64,000 bases of DNA from an uncultured Bacteroidales bacterium. GTDB taxonomy: Bacteria; Bacteroidota; Bacteroidia; Bacteroidales; P3. Made by a program: the position numbers and the translations under genes. The notes beneath the pieces were generated by a model. The model had not been told where the DNA came from, ran no database searches, and saw only the letters and a program-made list of their open reading frames with translations. Below are positions 51,769 through 62,200 of the stretch, one piece after another. Within the stretch, counting starts at the first letter, position 1, and each line of letters starts with the position of its first letter. The DNA lies in contig CAJOMZ010000012.1 in NCBI GenBank assembly GCA_905236645.1, positions 1 to 64,000 of the forward strand. Reading direction: 5' to 3'.

Positions 51769-54700
51769 ATGCAGAATAAAGGACTTATCAGATTTTTGGC
51801 GATTGCTTTTGTGCTTGTTTGTTTGTTCCAATTGTCGTTTTCTTTCGCGACGAGGAAGGTTGAGAACAAGGCTAAGGCTAACGCTGTGAAGTATGTAGAG
51901 AGTGCACAGGGAAAGAGTGACATCGATGCTTGCCTTAAAAGACAGGCTGGCAGCGATATGAGTGCTGCTGAGCTGAAAAACTTGACGGCGATAGTTACTG
52001 ACTCACTGCGTGCGACTAAAGAGACTTACTACCTTGATTCTATGGCCAATGAGAAGGTCTGGATGGGTTTCACCTACAGGAAATGCCAGGCACGCGAGAT
52101 CAATCTCGGCCTCGACCTGAAAGGTGGTATGAACGTGATGCTGGAGGTGTCGACGGTCGACGTCGTCAAGGCTCTGGCCAACTACACTAACGACGAGGTT
52201 TTCAACAAGGCTATCGATATGGCTTTGGAACAGCAGAAAAAGTCTGTCAACGAGAATTTTGTCAGTCTGTTCTACGACGCTATCGTTTCAATCAAGCCCG
52301 ATGTCCGTCTGGCCGGTTACTTCAGCGGTCAGCTGACGGGTACGACATTGAACGACGACAACAATACCATCCTTTCAAAACTTAAAGAAGAAACCAGCAG
52401 CGCATACGACAGGACCTATGAGATTCTGCGCAAGCGTATCGACAAGTTCGGTGTGGCCCAGCCCACTATCCAGCGCCTTCAGGCCTCGGAGCGTATCCTT
52501 GTCGAGCTGCCCGGCGTGAAGGACCCGCAGCGTGTGCGCAAGCTTTTGAAGGGTACCGCCCAGTTGGAGTTTTGGGCTACCTATAGCGGCGATATGGCCG
52601 ACTCCCGTCTCCTCAATGAGTACAACAGGGTTGCGGGCTATCTGACCGCCACCGATGAGTATATGGCCTCGAAAGGTAACCTGAATGCCGAAGTCGCTGA
52701 TAGCAACGCTGTTGTGGACAGCAGCGCCGTGGCTGAAGCGCCCGCGCCTGTATCAAATGAGGTTGACCAGCAGAGCGAGCAGTACAAGAAGGACCATCCT
52801 CTGATGTCGCTCTTCGCCCAGTGGCAGGGCTATCCGGTCTATCCTCCGGTTGTGTTCCGCGCAACCGAGGCCGACACCGCCGCCGTCAACCGTATGATTG
52901 CCGAGGGCGTGAAGGCCGGCAAGGTCAACGCTCGCGAAGTGAAATACCTGTGGTCGGTGAAGCCGATCGAGGAAGGCTCGAATGTGTTTGAACTCTATGC
53001 CATCAAGATTGAGGACTATGACCGCAACACCAATCTCCCGAAGGCCAAGCTCGACGGAAGTGTGATTACCGACGCCCGTCAGGACTTCAGCACTGCCGAG
53101 GGCAACGAGATTTCGATGACAATGAACTCGGAAGGAGCCCACGCTTGGAAGAACATCACCCACGACAACATAGGCAAGTGTGTGGCCATCGTTCTTGATG
53201 ACCAGGTCTACTCGGCACCGCGTGTCAACGGCGAGATTGCTGGCGGCCGCTCGTCGATTACCGGTAGTTTCACCCTTGACGAGGCCAAGGACCTTGCCAA
53301 TGTGCTGAAGTCTGGTAAGCTGCCTGCTCCCGCCCGCATCGTCCAGGAAGCTGTCGTCGGTCCTTCGCTGGGTCAGGAGTCAATCCACAAAGGTTTGGTT
53401 TCATTCATCCTTGCTTTTATTATTGTACTTATTTATATGGTCATCTTCTACAACCGCGCCGGTTGGGTGTCGGTGGTGGCACTGGTGACCAACGTGTTCT
53501 TGCTGATGGGCGTGCTTGCCTCGATCGGCGCCGTGTTGACTTTGCCTGGTATCGCAGGTATTGTGTTGACAATGGCAATGGCTGTCGACGGCAACGTGAT
53601 TATCTATGAGCGTATCAAAGAAGAGCTGCGTGCCGGCAAGAGCCTGGCCAATGCTGTCGACGAAGGTTTCAAGAACGCTATGTCGGCTATTATCGACGGT
53701 CAGGTGACAACCTTCCTGCTGGGTCTGGTGCTTATTATGTTCGGCTCGGGTACTGTCCAGGGCTTTGCCGTTACGCTGTGTATCGGTATCGTCACTTCGC
53801 TGTTCACCAGTATATTCATTACCCGTCTGGTTATCGACTGGATGCTGAACCATAAGAAGAAACTCAACTTCTCGTTCAGCTTCACGGAGAACTTTATGCG
53901 CAATTCTAAGATCGATTTTATGGGCAAGCGCAAAGTGTTCTATATTATCGGTATCAGCGCCATCGTTCTCTGCCTCGTCGGTATCTTCGGCCGTCATCTG
54001 AGTATGGGCATTGACTTTACCGGAGGCCGTACCTATGTGGTCCGTTTCGACCAGGATGTCAACGTGGTTGATGTCCGTTCAAGCCTGGCTGCACAGTTCG
54101 ATGAGGCTCCCGAGGTCAAGTCCTATGGCCCGAACAACCAGGTGAAGATTACCACCAACATTGTTGCCGAAGACTATTACGAAGCTTATCGTGAGGCTCA
54201 CAACCTTTCGGCCGGTGACACCATTACCGACGAGATGGTCATCAACGAGAAACTGTTTGCCGGTACGAAGCAGTACTTCAGCAAGACTGACGACGGCAAG
54301 GAAATCTCGTTGCTGCAGTTTGCCGATGCCGAGGTTTATCCCTACGGTATCATCCAGTCTGAGCAGGTTGAGGCTACAATGGCCACGGATATGAGGCGCA
54401 ATTCTATCCTCGCCGTGCTTGGCGGTCTGTTGGTTATCTTCGCCTACATCGGAATCCGTTTCCGCAGCTGGCGTTTCGGTGTCGGCAGTGTGGCTGCCTT
54501 GACACACGATACCCTCTTGATTATCGGTATATTCGCTCTGCTGCGCGGCCTTCTGCCGTTCAGTCTGGATGTCGACCAGTCGTTCATCGCCGCCGTGCTG
54601 ACAGTGATTGGCTATTCAATCAATGCCACGGTGGTTATTTTCGACCGCGTCCGCGAGAACCGGAATCTTTATCCGAAACGTGATCTGGTCCAGCATATGA

Positions 54701-54930
54701 ACGATGCCATCAACGCAACGTTGGCACGTACAATCAACACTTCGGGCACCACGTTCTTCACCCTGCTGATGATGTTCATCTTTGGCGGTGAGGTCATCCG
54801 TGGTTTCATCTTCGCTCTGTTGGTTGGTGTTGTATGCGGTGTGTTCTCGTCGGTCTGCCTTGCTTGCCCGATTGTCTACGAGGTGAGCAAGAAGCGCGAG
54901 GCCAAGAGACTCAATGCCGGCAATAAATAG
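51769..54930 (+). CDS. secDF: Fused SecDF protein translocase subunit
   Basis: 1053-aa fused SecD-SecF, the normal Bacteroidota form. The SecD half has an N-terminal membrane helix, a large periplasmic part with GLDLKGGMNVMLEV near 111, and six membrane segments (about 540-710, with AMAVDGNVIIYERIKEEL). The SecF half begins near 720 with GRHLSMGIDFTGGRTYVVRF and ends with AVLTVIGYSINATVVIFDRVREN. It uses the proton-motive force to pull exported proteins across the inner membrane, including the exported proteins encoded downstream. A Ser/Ala/Val-rich linker near residues 305-340 is species-specific. Confidence 0.96.
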   Translation: MQNKGLIRFLAIAFVLVCLFQLSFSFATRKVENKAKANAVKYVESAQGKSDIDACLKRQAGSDMSAAELKNLTAIVTDSLRATKETYYLDSMANEKVWMGFTYRKCQAREINLGLDLKGGMNVMLEVSTVDVVKALANYTNDEVFNKAIDMALEQQKKSVNENFVSLFYDAIVSIKPDVRLAGYFSGQLTGTTLNDDNNTILSKLKEETSSAYDRTYEILRKRIDKFGVAQPTIQRLQASERILVELPGVKDPQRVRKLLKGTAQLEFWATYSGDMADSRLLNEYNRVAGYLTATDEYMASKGNLNAEVADSNAVVDSSAVAEAPAPVSNEVDQQSEQYKKDHPLMSLFAQWQGYPVYPPVVFRATEADTAAVNRMIAEGVKAGKVNAREVKYLWSVKPIEEGSNVFELYAIKIEDYDRNTNLPKAKLDGSVITDARQDFSTAEGNEISMTMNSEGAHAWKNITHDNIGKCVAIVLDDQVYSAPRVNGEIAGGRSSITGSFTLDEAKDLANVLKSGKLPAPARIVQEAVVGPSLGQESIHKGLVSFILAFIIVLIYMVIFYNRAGWVSVVALVTNVFLLMGVLASIGAVLTLPGIAGIVLTMAMAVDGNVIIYERIKEELRAGKSLANAVDEGFKNAMSAIIDGQVTTFLLGLVLIMFGSGTVQGFAVTLCIGIVTSLFTSIFITRLVIDWMLNHKKKLNFSFSFTENFMRNSKIDFMGKRKVFYIIGISAIVLCLVGIFGRHLSMGIDFTGGRTYVVRFDQDVNVVDVRSSLAAQFDEAPEVKSYGPNNQVKITTNIVAEDYYEAYREAHNLSAGDTITDEMVINEKLFAGTKQYFSKTDDGKEISLLQFADAEVYPYGIIQSEQVEATMATDMRRNSILAVLGGLLVIFAYIGIRFRSWRFGVGSVAALTHDTLLIIGIFALLRGLLPFSLDVDQSFIAAVLTVIGYSINATVVIFDRVRENRNLYPKRDLVQHMNDAINATLARTINTSGTTFFTLLMMFIFGGEVIRGFIFALLVGVVCGVFSSVCLACPIVYEVSKKREAKRLNAGNK

Positions 54931-54956
54931 GAATGTAATCAATACATAAAAGATAG

Positions 54957-55364
54957 ATGGACTTTTTAGACATCATCATAACAATAGCCATACTGGGTGT
55001 GGGCAGTCTTCTTACCGGCAGCAAAAAAGGTAGGAAGACTGTCCGGCAGCAGGCTGCGGCACCCCGTCCGGCAGCGGAGCCTCATCCGTTTCAGACTGTT
55101 TTTGAGTCGGATGAGGATTCGTCGTTTGATGATGCCGGGGATATTGAAGACTCGGAAGAGAAGTTTGGCGAGGAGCCTGCGGGCGATACTTATTTCACCT
55201 ATGAGGCCCCTGGCGCAAATTGGGACAGCGAGGTCCGCTGTGAGCAGGCCCAGCCTATCCAGGTGCAGAAGGAAACAGCAGTGCGCCCGCGTGTGATGGG
55301 AGAGGAGTTCGACCTGCGCAAGGCATTCATCTATCAGACGATTATGGAACGTGTTGAGTGCTGA
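54957..55364 (+). CDS. Small membrane protein with conserved C-terminal helix
   Basis: 135-aa protein. N-terminal membrane segment MDFLDIIITIAILGVGSLLTG, then a basic patch, a long acidic low-complexity middle (about 50-85), and a C-terminal EEFDLRKAFIYQTIMERVE that recurs at the end of many small Bacteroidales proteins. Unknown function. It is 26 nt after secDF, so probably co-transcribed. The acidic region may bind a basic partner. Confidence 0.65.
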   Translation: MDFLDIIITIAILGVGSLLTGSKKGRKTVRQQAAAPRPAAEPHPFQTVFESDEDSSFDDAGDIEDSEEKFGEEPAGDTYFTYEAPGANWDSEVRCEQAQPIQVQKETAVRPRVMGEEFDLRKAFIYQTIMERVEC

Positions 55365-55435
55365 AAGGCATTCAATGCGATGCTTGTAAATAATGAAATA
55401 AAATAAATAATTAACTCTCTACAAAAACAACAAGT

Positions 55436-58400
55436 ATGTTTAGAAAGGTACTATTAACGATCGGGCTGCTATTAGCTGCACAGGTGGTTGCTTTTGCACA
55501 AGGTACAATGAAGGGTACCATCACCGACGAGAAGACAGGTGAGCCTCTTATGGGTGCAAACGTCGTTGCCAAGCAGGGCGGCCAATTTATGGGTGGTGCC
55601 CGTACGGACCTTGACGGTAACTATACCATCAAGGGTCTGCAAGTAGGTAATTATGAGATTGAGGTCTCATATATGGGCTACACCACCGTGAAGACGGAAA
55701 TCAACGTTAAGGCTTCTGGTTTCACTGTCTACAACGAAAAGTTGACCAAGGCGGGTCAGCAGTTGAAAGATGTCATTGTGAGGGCCCAGAAGGTTCCTGT
55801 GATTGAGATTGGTACTCCAGAGTCGGGTGCTCGTATTACGGCAGACGATATTGCCAAGATGCCTACCAACTCGGTTGAAGGTATCGTCGCTGCTGTGGCC
55901 GGCGTCGGATATAACGACGGTGGTACGGGAACGGCTCGTGGTGAGGAAGGTATGGTTACCCAGGTGGGCAACGTTCGTACCCGTACTGGTGTCAATGTGC
56001 CTAAGGAGGCCATTGCCGAAATCCAGGTTGTGCTTGGCGGTACACCGGCCAACATCGGTGAGGCTATCGGTGGTACTCAGATTATCACACTGAAACCGCC
56101 TTCGTCAAAAATGATGGGTATGATTAAATATGAGACGCTGCTTGACTATCGTCTGTGGAACAGCCTTGTTGTATGGCTCACTGGTCCTGTCGCCAAGACT
56201 TCGCTCAAGGATGAGAATGGCGAAAAGACAGGTGAACGTACATTCTTGGGTTTCCGTTTCACGGGTTCCGGTAGCTATACGAAGTTCGGCTATTATCGCG
56301 CAAAGGACGGCCGCTACCAGGTTGTGAATGACGACAAGGTAATGGAAATCGAGAACCAGCCTCTCGTTTATGACCCGGTCGAGGGTACTGTCAATTATTC
56401 GGCAGAATATCTCCGTGCCAGCGATTTCGTCACAATCACCCGCCCCAATGCCAAGAATTACTATTCCAGTAAGGACCGTCAGGCTGACTTTGGCAGCTAC
56501 AGCATCAATCTGCAGGGTGCATTGGACTTCCGCTTCTCAGAACTGACATCGTTGGTACTCACCGGAGAGTATGACTACAGCTATGGCCCCAGTACAAGTT
56601 TGTACTATTTCCCGTTGAACTTGCATAATGCTGCCAATGGCGTCAGCAAGGTCCAGAACTTCTCGATTACCGCTGATTTCACCCAGCGCTTCAAGGATCC
56701 CGAGCCTGTTTCGGACCCGAGCAATCCGGATGTTAAAATAGAACCTGTGGTTTCGAAGGTTATGTACAACATCTCGGCTATGTACAACCGTTACAGCACT
56801 AAGTCTTACAACGAGAAGTTTGGTGACGATGTTTTCAAATATGGTCATATAGGTACATTCTACAGAACCCAGACTCCGTCGTATGAAATCCGTTCGGACT
56901 ACAACTACCACGGTACTACGCAGACTGCTCATATCCAGAACAGCTGGATTGAGAACTCTCAGTATGTGGCTCCGTCGGAGTACAACCCGATTCTGTCGAA
57001 TTATACGACCCAGCTCTTCAATACTCCTTCTCTGACACCGTATCTTACAACATTTGATGGTATCCGCAGTCTCAATGGTCTTGTGAATGGTACTTCTGTG
57101 CCCAGTGTTTACGGTCGTTTCTATAATGTCGGTGTCCAGAGCACTTCGTATTCGAAGAGTGAAAACAACTACTATTATGTGTCGGCAAAGGCTGCTGCAA
57201 CCGTTAAAGGTCACGACCTTGAAATCGGTTTCAACTACGACCAGTATACCGCTGCATCGTATGGTCTGTCTGCTTACCAGCTGTGGACATTGATGCGCCA
57301 GTCTGCCAATGCCCATATTTCGCAGTTGGATTTCGACCGTCCTATCGAGCATTTTGTCGATGGTGACCTTTATGTTGACTATAACCGTTTGAACGGTGGT
57401 GGCCAGACTTGTTTTGACGAGTCTTTGCGTAGAGCACTGGGACTTGATGTCAACGGCTCTGACTGGCTGGATATCGACCGCTATTCGCCGGAAGATTACA
57501 ACAACTTTGGCGGTATCAATATGTTCTCTGCCAACGAGTTGTTCAACAGCGGTAACCAGCTGGTCAGCTACTTTGGTTATGACCACACCGGTAAAAAATA
57601 CAATGATTGGACCGGGGACCTGGACGACTTCTTTGATCCCAAAGGCCGTGGTCATGAGAACTTCCAGTACCTGCCGGCTTTCTCGCCGATTTATGCAGCA
57701 GGTTATATTCAGGACAAGTTCTACTTCCAGGATCTTATCTTCAACGTCGGTGTGCGTGTTGACTATTACGACGGCAACCAGATGGTGTTGAAAGACCCCT
57801 ATCTGCTTTATGAATCGTACACTGTCGGCAATCTGACCGATGGTAAGGCTGCTTACAATACGGGTTTGGCAAACAATGCCTTCCCCGCTGGTGCCAAGGA
57901 CGACTGGGTCGTCTATGTCGACGACGCTAACTCAACCACTCCCACCATTCGCGGTTATCGTGAAGGGAGCATTTGGTACAATGCCGACGGTGTTCAGGTG
58001 TCATCTCACAGTGCTGTGGCCGGTGAGTCAGGCAGGCCTACACCATACCGTACCACCGGTGAGGGTGGCGGCCAGCAGACCGCTACAATCGGTAACGGCA
58101 GCGGCAACCGTATTTCGGCAAACGCCTTCAAGGATTATGAACCTCAAATTGTGGTTATGCCTCGTATCGCTTTCTCTTTCCCGGTTAACGATAAGTCGCA
58201 GTTCAAAGCCAACTATGATATTATTGCCCGTCGTCCTTCTTCGGGATGGCAGGCTGATTACTTTAGCTATCTCTATATGACTCAGGCAAACGGCTATATC
58301 AACAACCCGAACTTGAAACCTGAGCGTATCACCAACTATGAGTTGGGCTTCCAGCAGGCACTGAACAAGGATAAGACCGCCGCTCTCAGCATTTCGGCTT

Positions 58401-59227
58401 ACTATAAAGAGACTCGCGACCTTATTCAGATTGTACAGTATGCCGGTGCAGACCCGAACCCGAACTACTATTCTTTCGATAATGTCGACTTCAAAACCAT
58501 TAAGGGTGTCTCTCTGTCGTTCGATATGCGTCAGAGCAACAATGTCCGTATCAATGCCAACTATACCCTGCAGTATGCTGAAGGCACTGGTTTGACACCT
58601 ACCACGATGTCCGAGCTTATCAAAGAGGGTTACACAACCCTTAAGATGCTCAACCCCATCAGCGACGACCGTCGTCACGAGTTCAAAGCCAATGTCGACT
58701 ATCGCCTTGGCAAGGGCGAGGGCTTCTCGATCACTCGTACTGTAAAGGATAAGGATGGCAATCCTCGCAAGAAAGAGATCTACCCGCTCCAGGATTTCGG
58801 TATCAACTTCCTCGCTGTTGCCCAGTCGGGTCGTCCTTACACCAGACAGTTCAGCAACACGCAGAGCACCATCGTGGGTAGCTATCGTGGCGCTCGTATG
58901 CCTTGGGCTTTCTATTTCGATGTTGTTGTCGACAAGACTTGGCCTATCGAAATCAAGCGTGACGGTAAGAAAAATCTTCAGACAAGACTTAATGCCGCTG
59001 TTACGGTTAGGAACATTTTCGATATCAGAAATGTTACCGGTGTGTTCAATGTCACGGGTAACCCCTCGGACGACGGTTATCTGACTGACCCCGAGACACA
59101 GTCGGTGATCAATGCATATCTTGATCCTCAATCGTTCCGCGATTTATATAGTATAATGCTCAGCAACGGTACGTGGAATTGGTCCAGTCCTCGAACGATT
59201 CGTGTAGCGTTGACTTACCTATTCTAA
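55436..59227 (+). CDS. TonB-dependent receptor with CarboxypepD_reg domain
   Basis: 1263-aa outer-membrane receptor. The signal peptide ends VVAFAQ (Gln at +1). About 25-105 is the CarboxypepD_reg domain (MKGTITDEKTGEPLMGANVVAKQGG). The plug starts near 115 (VIVRAQKVPVIEIGTPESGARITADDIAKMPTNSVEGI). The remainder is a 22-strand barrel ending RVALTYLF with the C-terminal Phe expected for BAM. The usual SusD partner is absent; instead a giant T9SS-type protein follows after 29 nt. By eye the codon usage favours GGT and CGT, unlike the more GGC/CGC-rich genes on the left, suggesting high expression. Substrate unknown. Confidence 0.92.
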   Translation: MFRKVLLTIGLLLAAQVVAFAQGTMKGTITDEKTGEPLMGANVVAKQGGQFMGGARTDLDGNYTIKGLQVGNYEIEVSYMGYTTVKTEINVKASGFTVYNEKLTKAGQQLKDVIVRAQKVPVIEIGTPESGARITADDIAKMPTNSVEGIVAAVAGVGYNDGGTGTARGEEGMVTQVGNVRTRTGVNVPKEAIAEIQVVLGGTPANIGEAIGGTQIITLKPPSSKMMGMIKYETLLDYRLWNSLVVWLTGPVAKTSLKDENGEKTGERTFLGFRFTGSGSYTKFGYYRAKDGRYQVVNDDKVMEIENQPLVYDPVEGTVNYSAEYLRASDFVTITRPNAKNYYSSKDRQADFGSYSINLQGALDFRFSELTSLVLTGEYDYSYGPSTSLYYFPLNLHNAANGVSKVQNFSITADFTQRFKDPEPVSDPSNPDVKIEPVVSKVMYNISAMYNRYSTKSYNEKFGDDVFKYGHIGTFYRTQTPSYEIRSDYNYHGTTQTAHIQNSWIENSQYVAPSEYNPILSNYTTQLFNTPSLTPYLTTFDGIRSLNGLVNGTSVPSVYGRFYNVGVQSTSYSKSENNYYYVSAKAAATVKGHDLEIGFNYDQYTAASYGLSAYQLWTLMRQSANAHISQLDFDRPIEHFVDGDLYVDYNRLNGGGQTCFDESLRRALGLDVNGSDWLDIDRYSPEDYNNFGGINMFSANELFNSGNQLVSYFGYDHTGKKYNDWTGDLDDFFDPKGRGHENFQYLPAFSPIYAAGYIQDKFYFQDLIFNVGVRVDYYDGNQMVLKDPYLLYESYTVGNLTDGKAAYNTGLANNAFPAGAKDDWVVYVDDANSTTPTIRGYREGSIWYNADGVQVSSHSAVAGESGRPTPYRTTGEGGGQQTATIGNGSGNRISANAFKDYEPQIVVMPRIAFSFPVNDKSQFKANYDIIARRPSSGWQADYFSYLYMTQANGYINNPNLKPERITNYELGFQQALNKDKTAALSISAYYKETRDLIQIVQYAGADPNPNYYSFDNVDFKTIKGVSLSFDMRQSNNVRINANYTLQYAEGTGLTPTTMSELIKEGYTTLKMLNPISDDRRHEFKANVDYRLGKGEGFSITRTVKDKDGNPRKKEIYPLQDFGINFLAVAQSGRPYTRQFSNTQSTIVGSYRGARMPWAFYFDVVVDKTWPIEIKRDGKKNLQTRLNAAVTVRNIFDIRNVTGVFNVTGNPSDDGYLTDPETQSVINAYLDPQSFRDLYSIMLSNGTWNWSSPRTIRVALTYLF

Positions 59228-59256
59228 ACAATACTAACGCGAAAAATTATTAAGAG

Positions 59257-62200
59257 ATGAAAAATATATTTGTTAAAACAGTCTTATTGGCTTTCGTGTT
59301 CTCAGCTACAATGGGAACAGCCGTGGCTCGTGAATGCACCACCTGCAAGAAAAAGAGCTCGACAAAGACTGCTGTGCAGTCGAAGGCCGCTGTGTGTAAA
59401 AGAGCACAGAGTACCGCTGAGCTGAATATAAACAATGTCCGTGCTTTGATTAACGGATACGGCAATATGTGGTATGACGGTAGTATTACGCAGTACCACA
59501 TCCCGAAAGACGGCACTTCCACTCCTCTTTATTGCGCCGCTCTTTGGATTGGTGGTACCGATGTCAACGACCAGTTGCGCCTTGCTGCTCTCCGTTTCGG
59601 CTCGGAAGGTGACGACTATTGGCCTGGTCCGCTTACTAGAGACGGAACTGCCGATGTCACCATCGAGGTTTGCAACTACTATGACCGTCATTACAAGATT
59701 ACTCAGGCTGAGGTCCAGTCGTTTATGCAGATGTTTGATTACTCTGTCAATCCTCCTGTTCCCAACGAGAAATATGACGAGAGTGCAATTTCTCAGGTAA
59801 TTAAGGAATGGCCTGCCCACGGTAATTTCGCAAACCAGTCGTATTATCTGGCACCGTTCTTTGATGCTGATGGTGATGGCGATTACAATTATCAGAACGG
59901 TGACTATCCGTATTATGATTTCGGCAATGCTCTTTGTCCTCGTACTTTGAAAGCCAAACTTGCTCCTGGTGAGAGCTACAAGCCTTTCCCGACTATGGAG
60001 GATTCGCTTGGTATCGTCAAGGGTGGCATTCTTTCAGACCAGGTTCTGAAAGGCGACCAGACTATTTGGTGGGTGTTCAACGATATGGGTAACACGCATA
60101 CGGAGTCGGGTGGACAGCCTATCGGTCTTGAGATTCGTGCTCAGGCTTTTGCTTTCTCGACCAATGATGAGATTAACAATATGACATTCTATAGTTATGA
60201 AATCATCAACCGTTCAACCTATGAGTTGCGTAATACTTATTTCAGCCAGTGGGTTGACCCGGATTTGGGTTATGGTTATGATGACTTTATCGGATGCGAT
60301 GTCAAGCGTGGTCTTGGCTACTGCTACAACGGTAAGGACGTTGACGGTCCCGGAACGGGTTCTTACAGCGGCATTCCTCCTGCAGTAGGCATTGACTTCT
60401 TCCAGGGTCCCTATATGGATCCCGATGGAAAGGACAACCCCAAGATTGATATTGCCAAGATTAAGAGCAATCCAAGCCATCCTTTCTACAATAAACTGAA
60501 AGACTATTTACTGCCCAATGGTACTTATGATACAATCCGTTTGTCCGACGATGCTGACCTCTTCTATCCCGATGGTTGGTATTTCCAGCAGAATGACTCG
60601 GTTGGTAACTGTGCCATTAACGGTGTGAACTTTGGCAACAATATTATTGATGATGAGCGTTTCGGTATGCGTCGGTTCGTGTACTATGAAAACGGTACCA
60701 GTAGCATCAACGGTGAGCCGACTAAAGCTACCGACTATTACAACTACCTGCAAGGTTACTGGAAGAACGGCTCTCATATGAAATATGGCGGTAACGCTAT
60801 CTCTACAGGCGTTTCAGAGCTTAACTGCGACTTTATGTTCCCTGACGACAGCGACCCGTTGCACTGGGGTACTAACGGTGTGGTTCCCGGCGATGAGTTC
60901 CATCCGAATGACTGGACTGAGGTTACTTCGGGTGACAATGTGACCCCCGGTGACCGTCGTTTTATGCAGTCTGCCGGTCCCTTCACTCTAAAACCTGGTG
61001 CTGTTAATTATATTACAGTCGGTATTCCTTTCGCTCAGGCTTCTTCGGGTAATAGATGGTCGTCTGTTACTCTGCTCCGTGAGATCGACGATGTATGCCA
61101 GGCTCTGTTTGAGAACTGCTTCAAGGTTCTTGACGGTCCTGACGCTCCGACACTGGTTGTCCAAGAGATGAGCAATGAGGTTCTCCTGTACATCACCTAT
61201 GATAATCCTAATTCGAATAACTATGGTGAATCGTATAAGGACGAGGATCCTTCAATCTTAAGATCCTATCCTGATGAGTTGCGTCTTTACAAATTTGAAG
61301 GTTATCAGATTTATCAGCTTGTTAACTCTACTGCTTCGGTTACCGACATTGGAAATGAGACAAAAGCTCGTTTGGTCTTCCAGTGTGATATCGAAAACTA
61401 CTACGATGACACTTCAGCCAACCCGACTCTCCCCATTGCAAAACTGGTAAACTATACCTCCAACTCTTCCACTGGTCTTTTGACTGGTAGGATTATGGTG
61501 GATGGCGCCAATGCTGGTATCAAGCACGTTGTCCGTGTTACCACCGACCTCTTCGCCAATGGTACAAGTACCAACCTAGTGAACAATAAAGAATACTATT
61601 ATATTTGTATCGCTTATGCACACAACCGTTACAAAGAGTATTCGCAGACCGATCCTACCAAACTTGACGGTCAGAAAGAGCCTTACCTCGCCGGTCGTAA
61701 GAACGAGTGGGGTGGTACCATTACTCCTGTCACTGCCAAACCGCATAATCCCTCCTCGGAGAATGGCGGAACTATTGTTCAGGCGACCTATGGTATGTGC
61801 CCGAACATCACCCGTATAGAGGGCTATGGCAATGGTGGCAATATCCTTAAGCTTACTGAAGAGTCGATTACCGAGCTTATGGGTGCCCCCGGTGTCCCCG
61901 GTAAAGGTCCCGGTGTTATGAATGAATCCACTACCGGTGGTTCGTATTCTGCAACGATGAACAATCCCTGCATCATTGTTAATCCTCGTTATGAGCAGAA
62001 TGCCGGTCCTGTCAATGTCCGCGTTGTCGACCCGCTGAACGTCAAAGAAGGTCAGTTCTATATCAAGTTCACAGGCGTTAGCGACTCCTCTAAATGGATT
62101 ATTACCAGGGTTGACGAGACTATACCCCTCTACGACAATGTTTATGCTGATACGGCAGACTTTATCATCGGACGTTATAACGAACAACTGTTCCTTGACT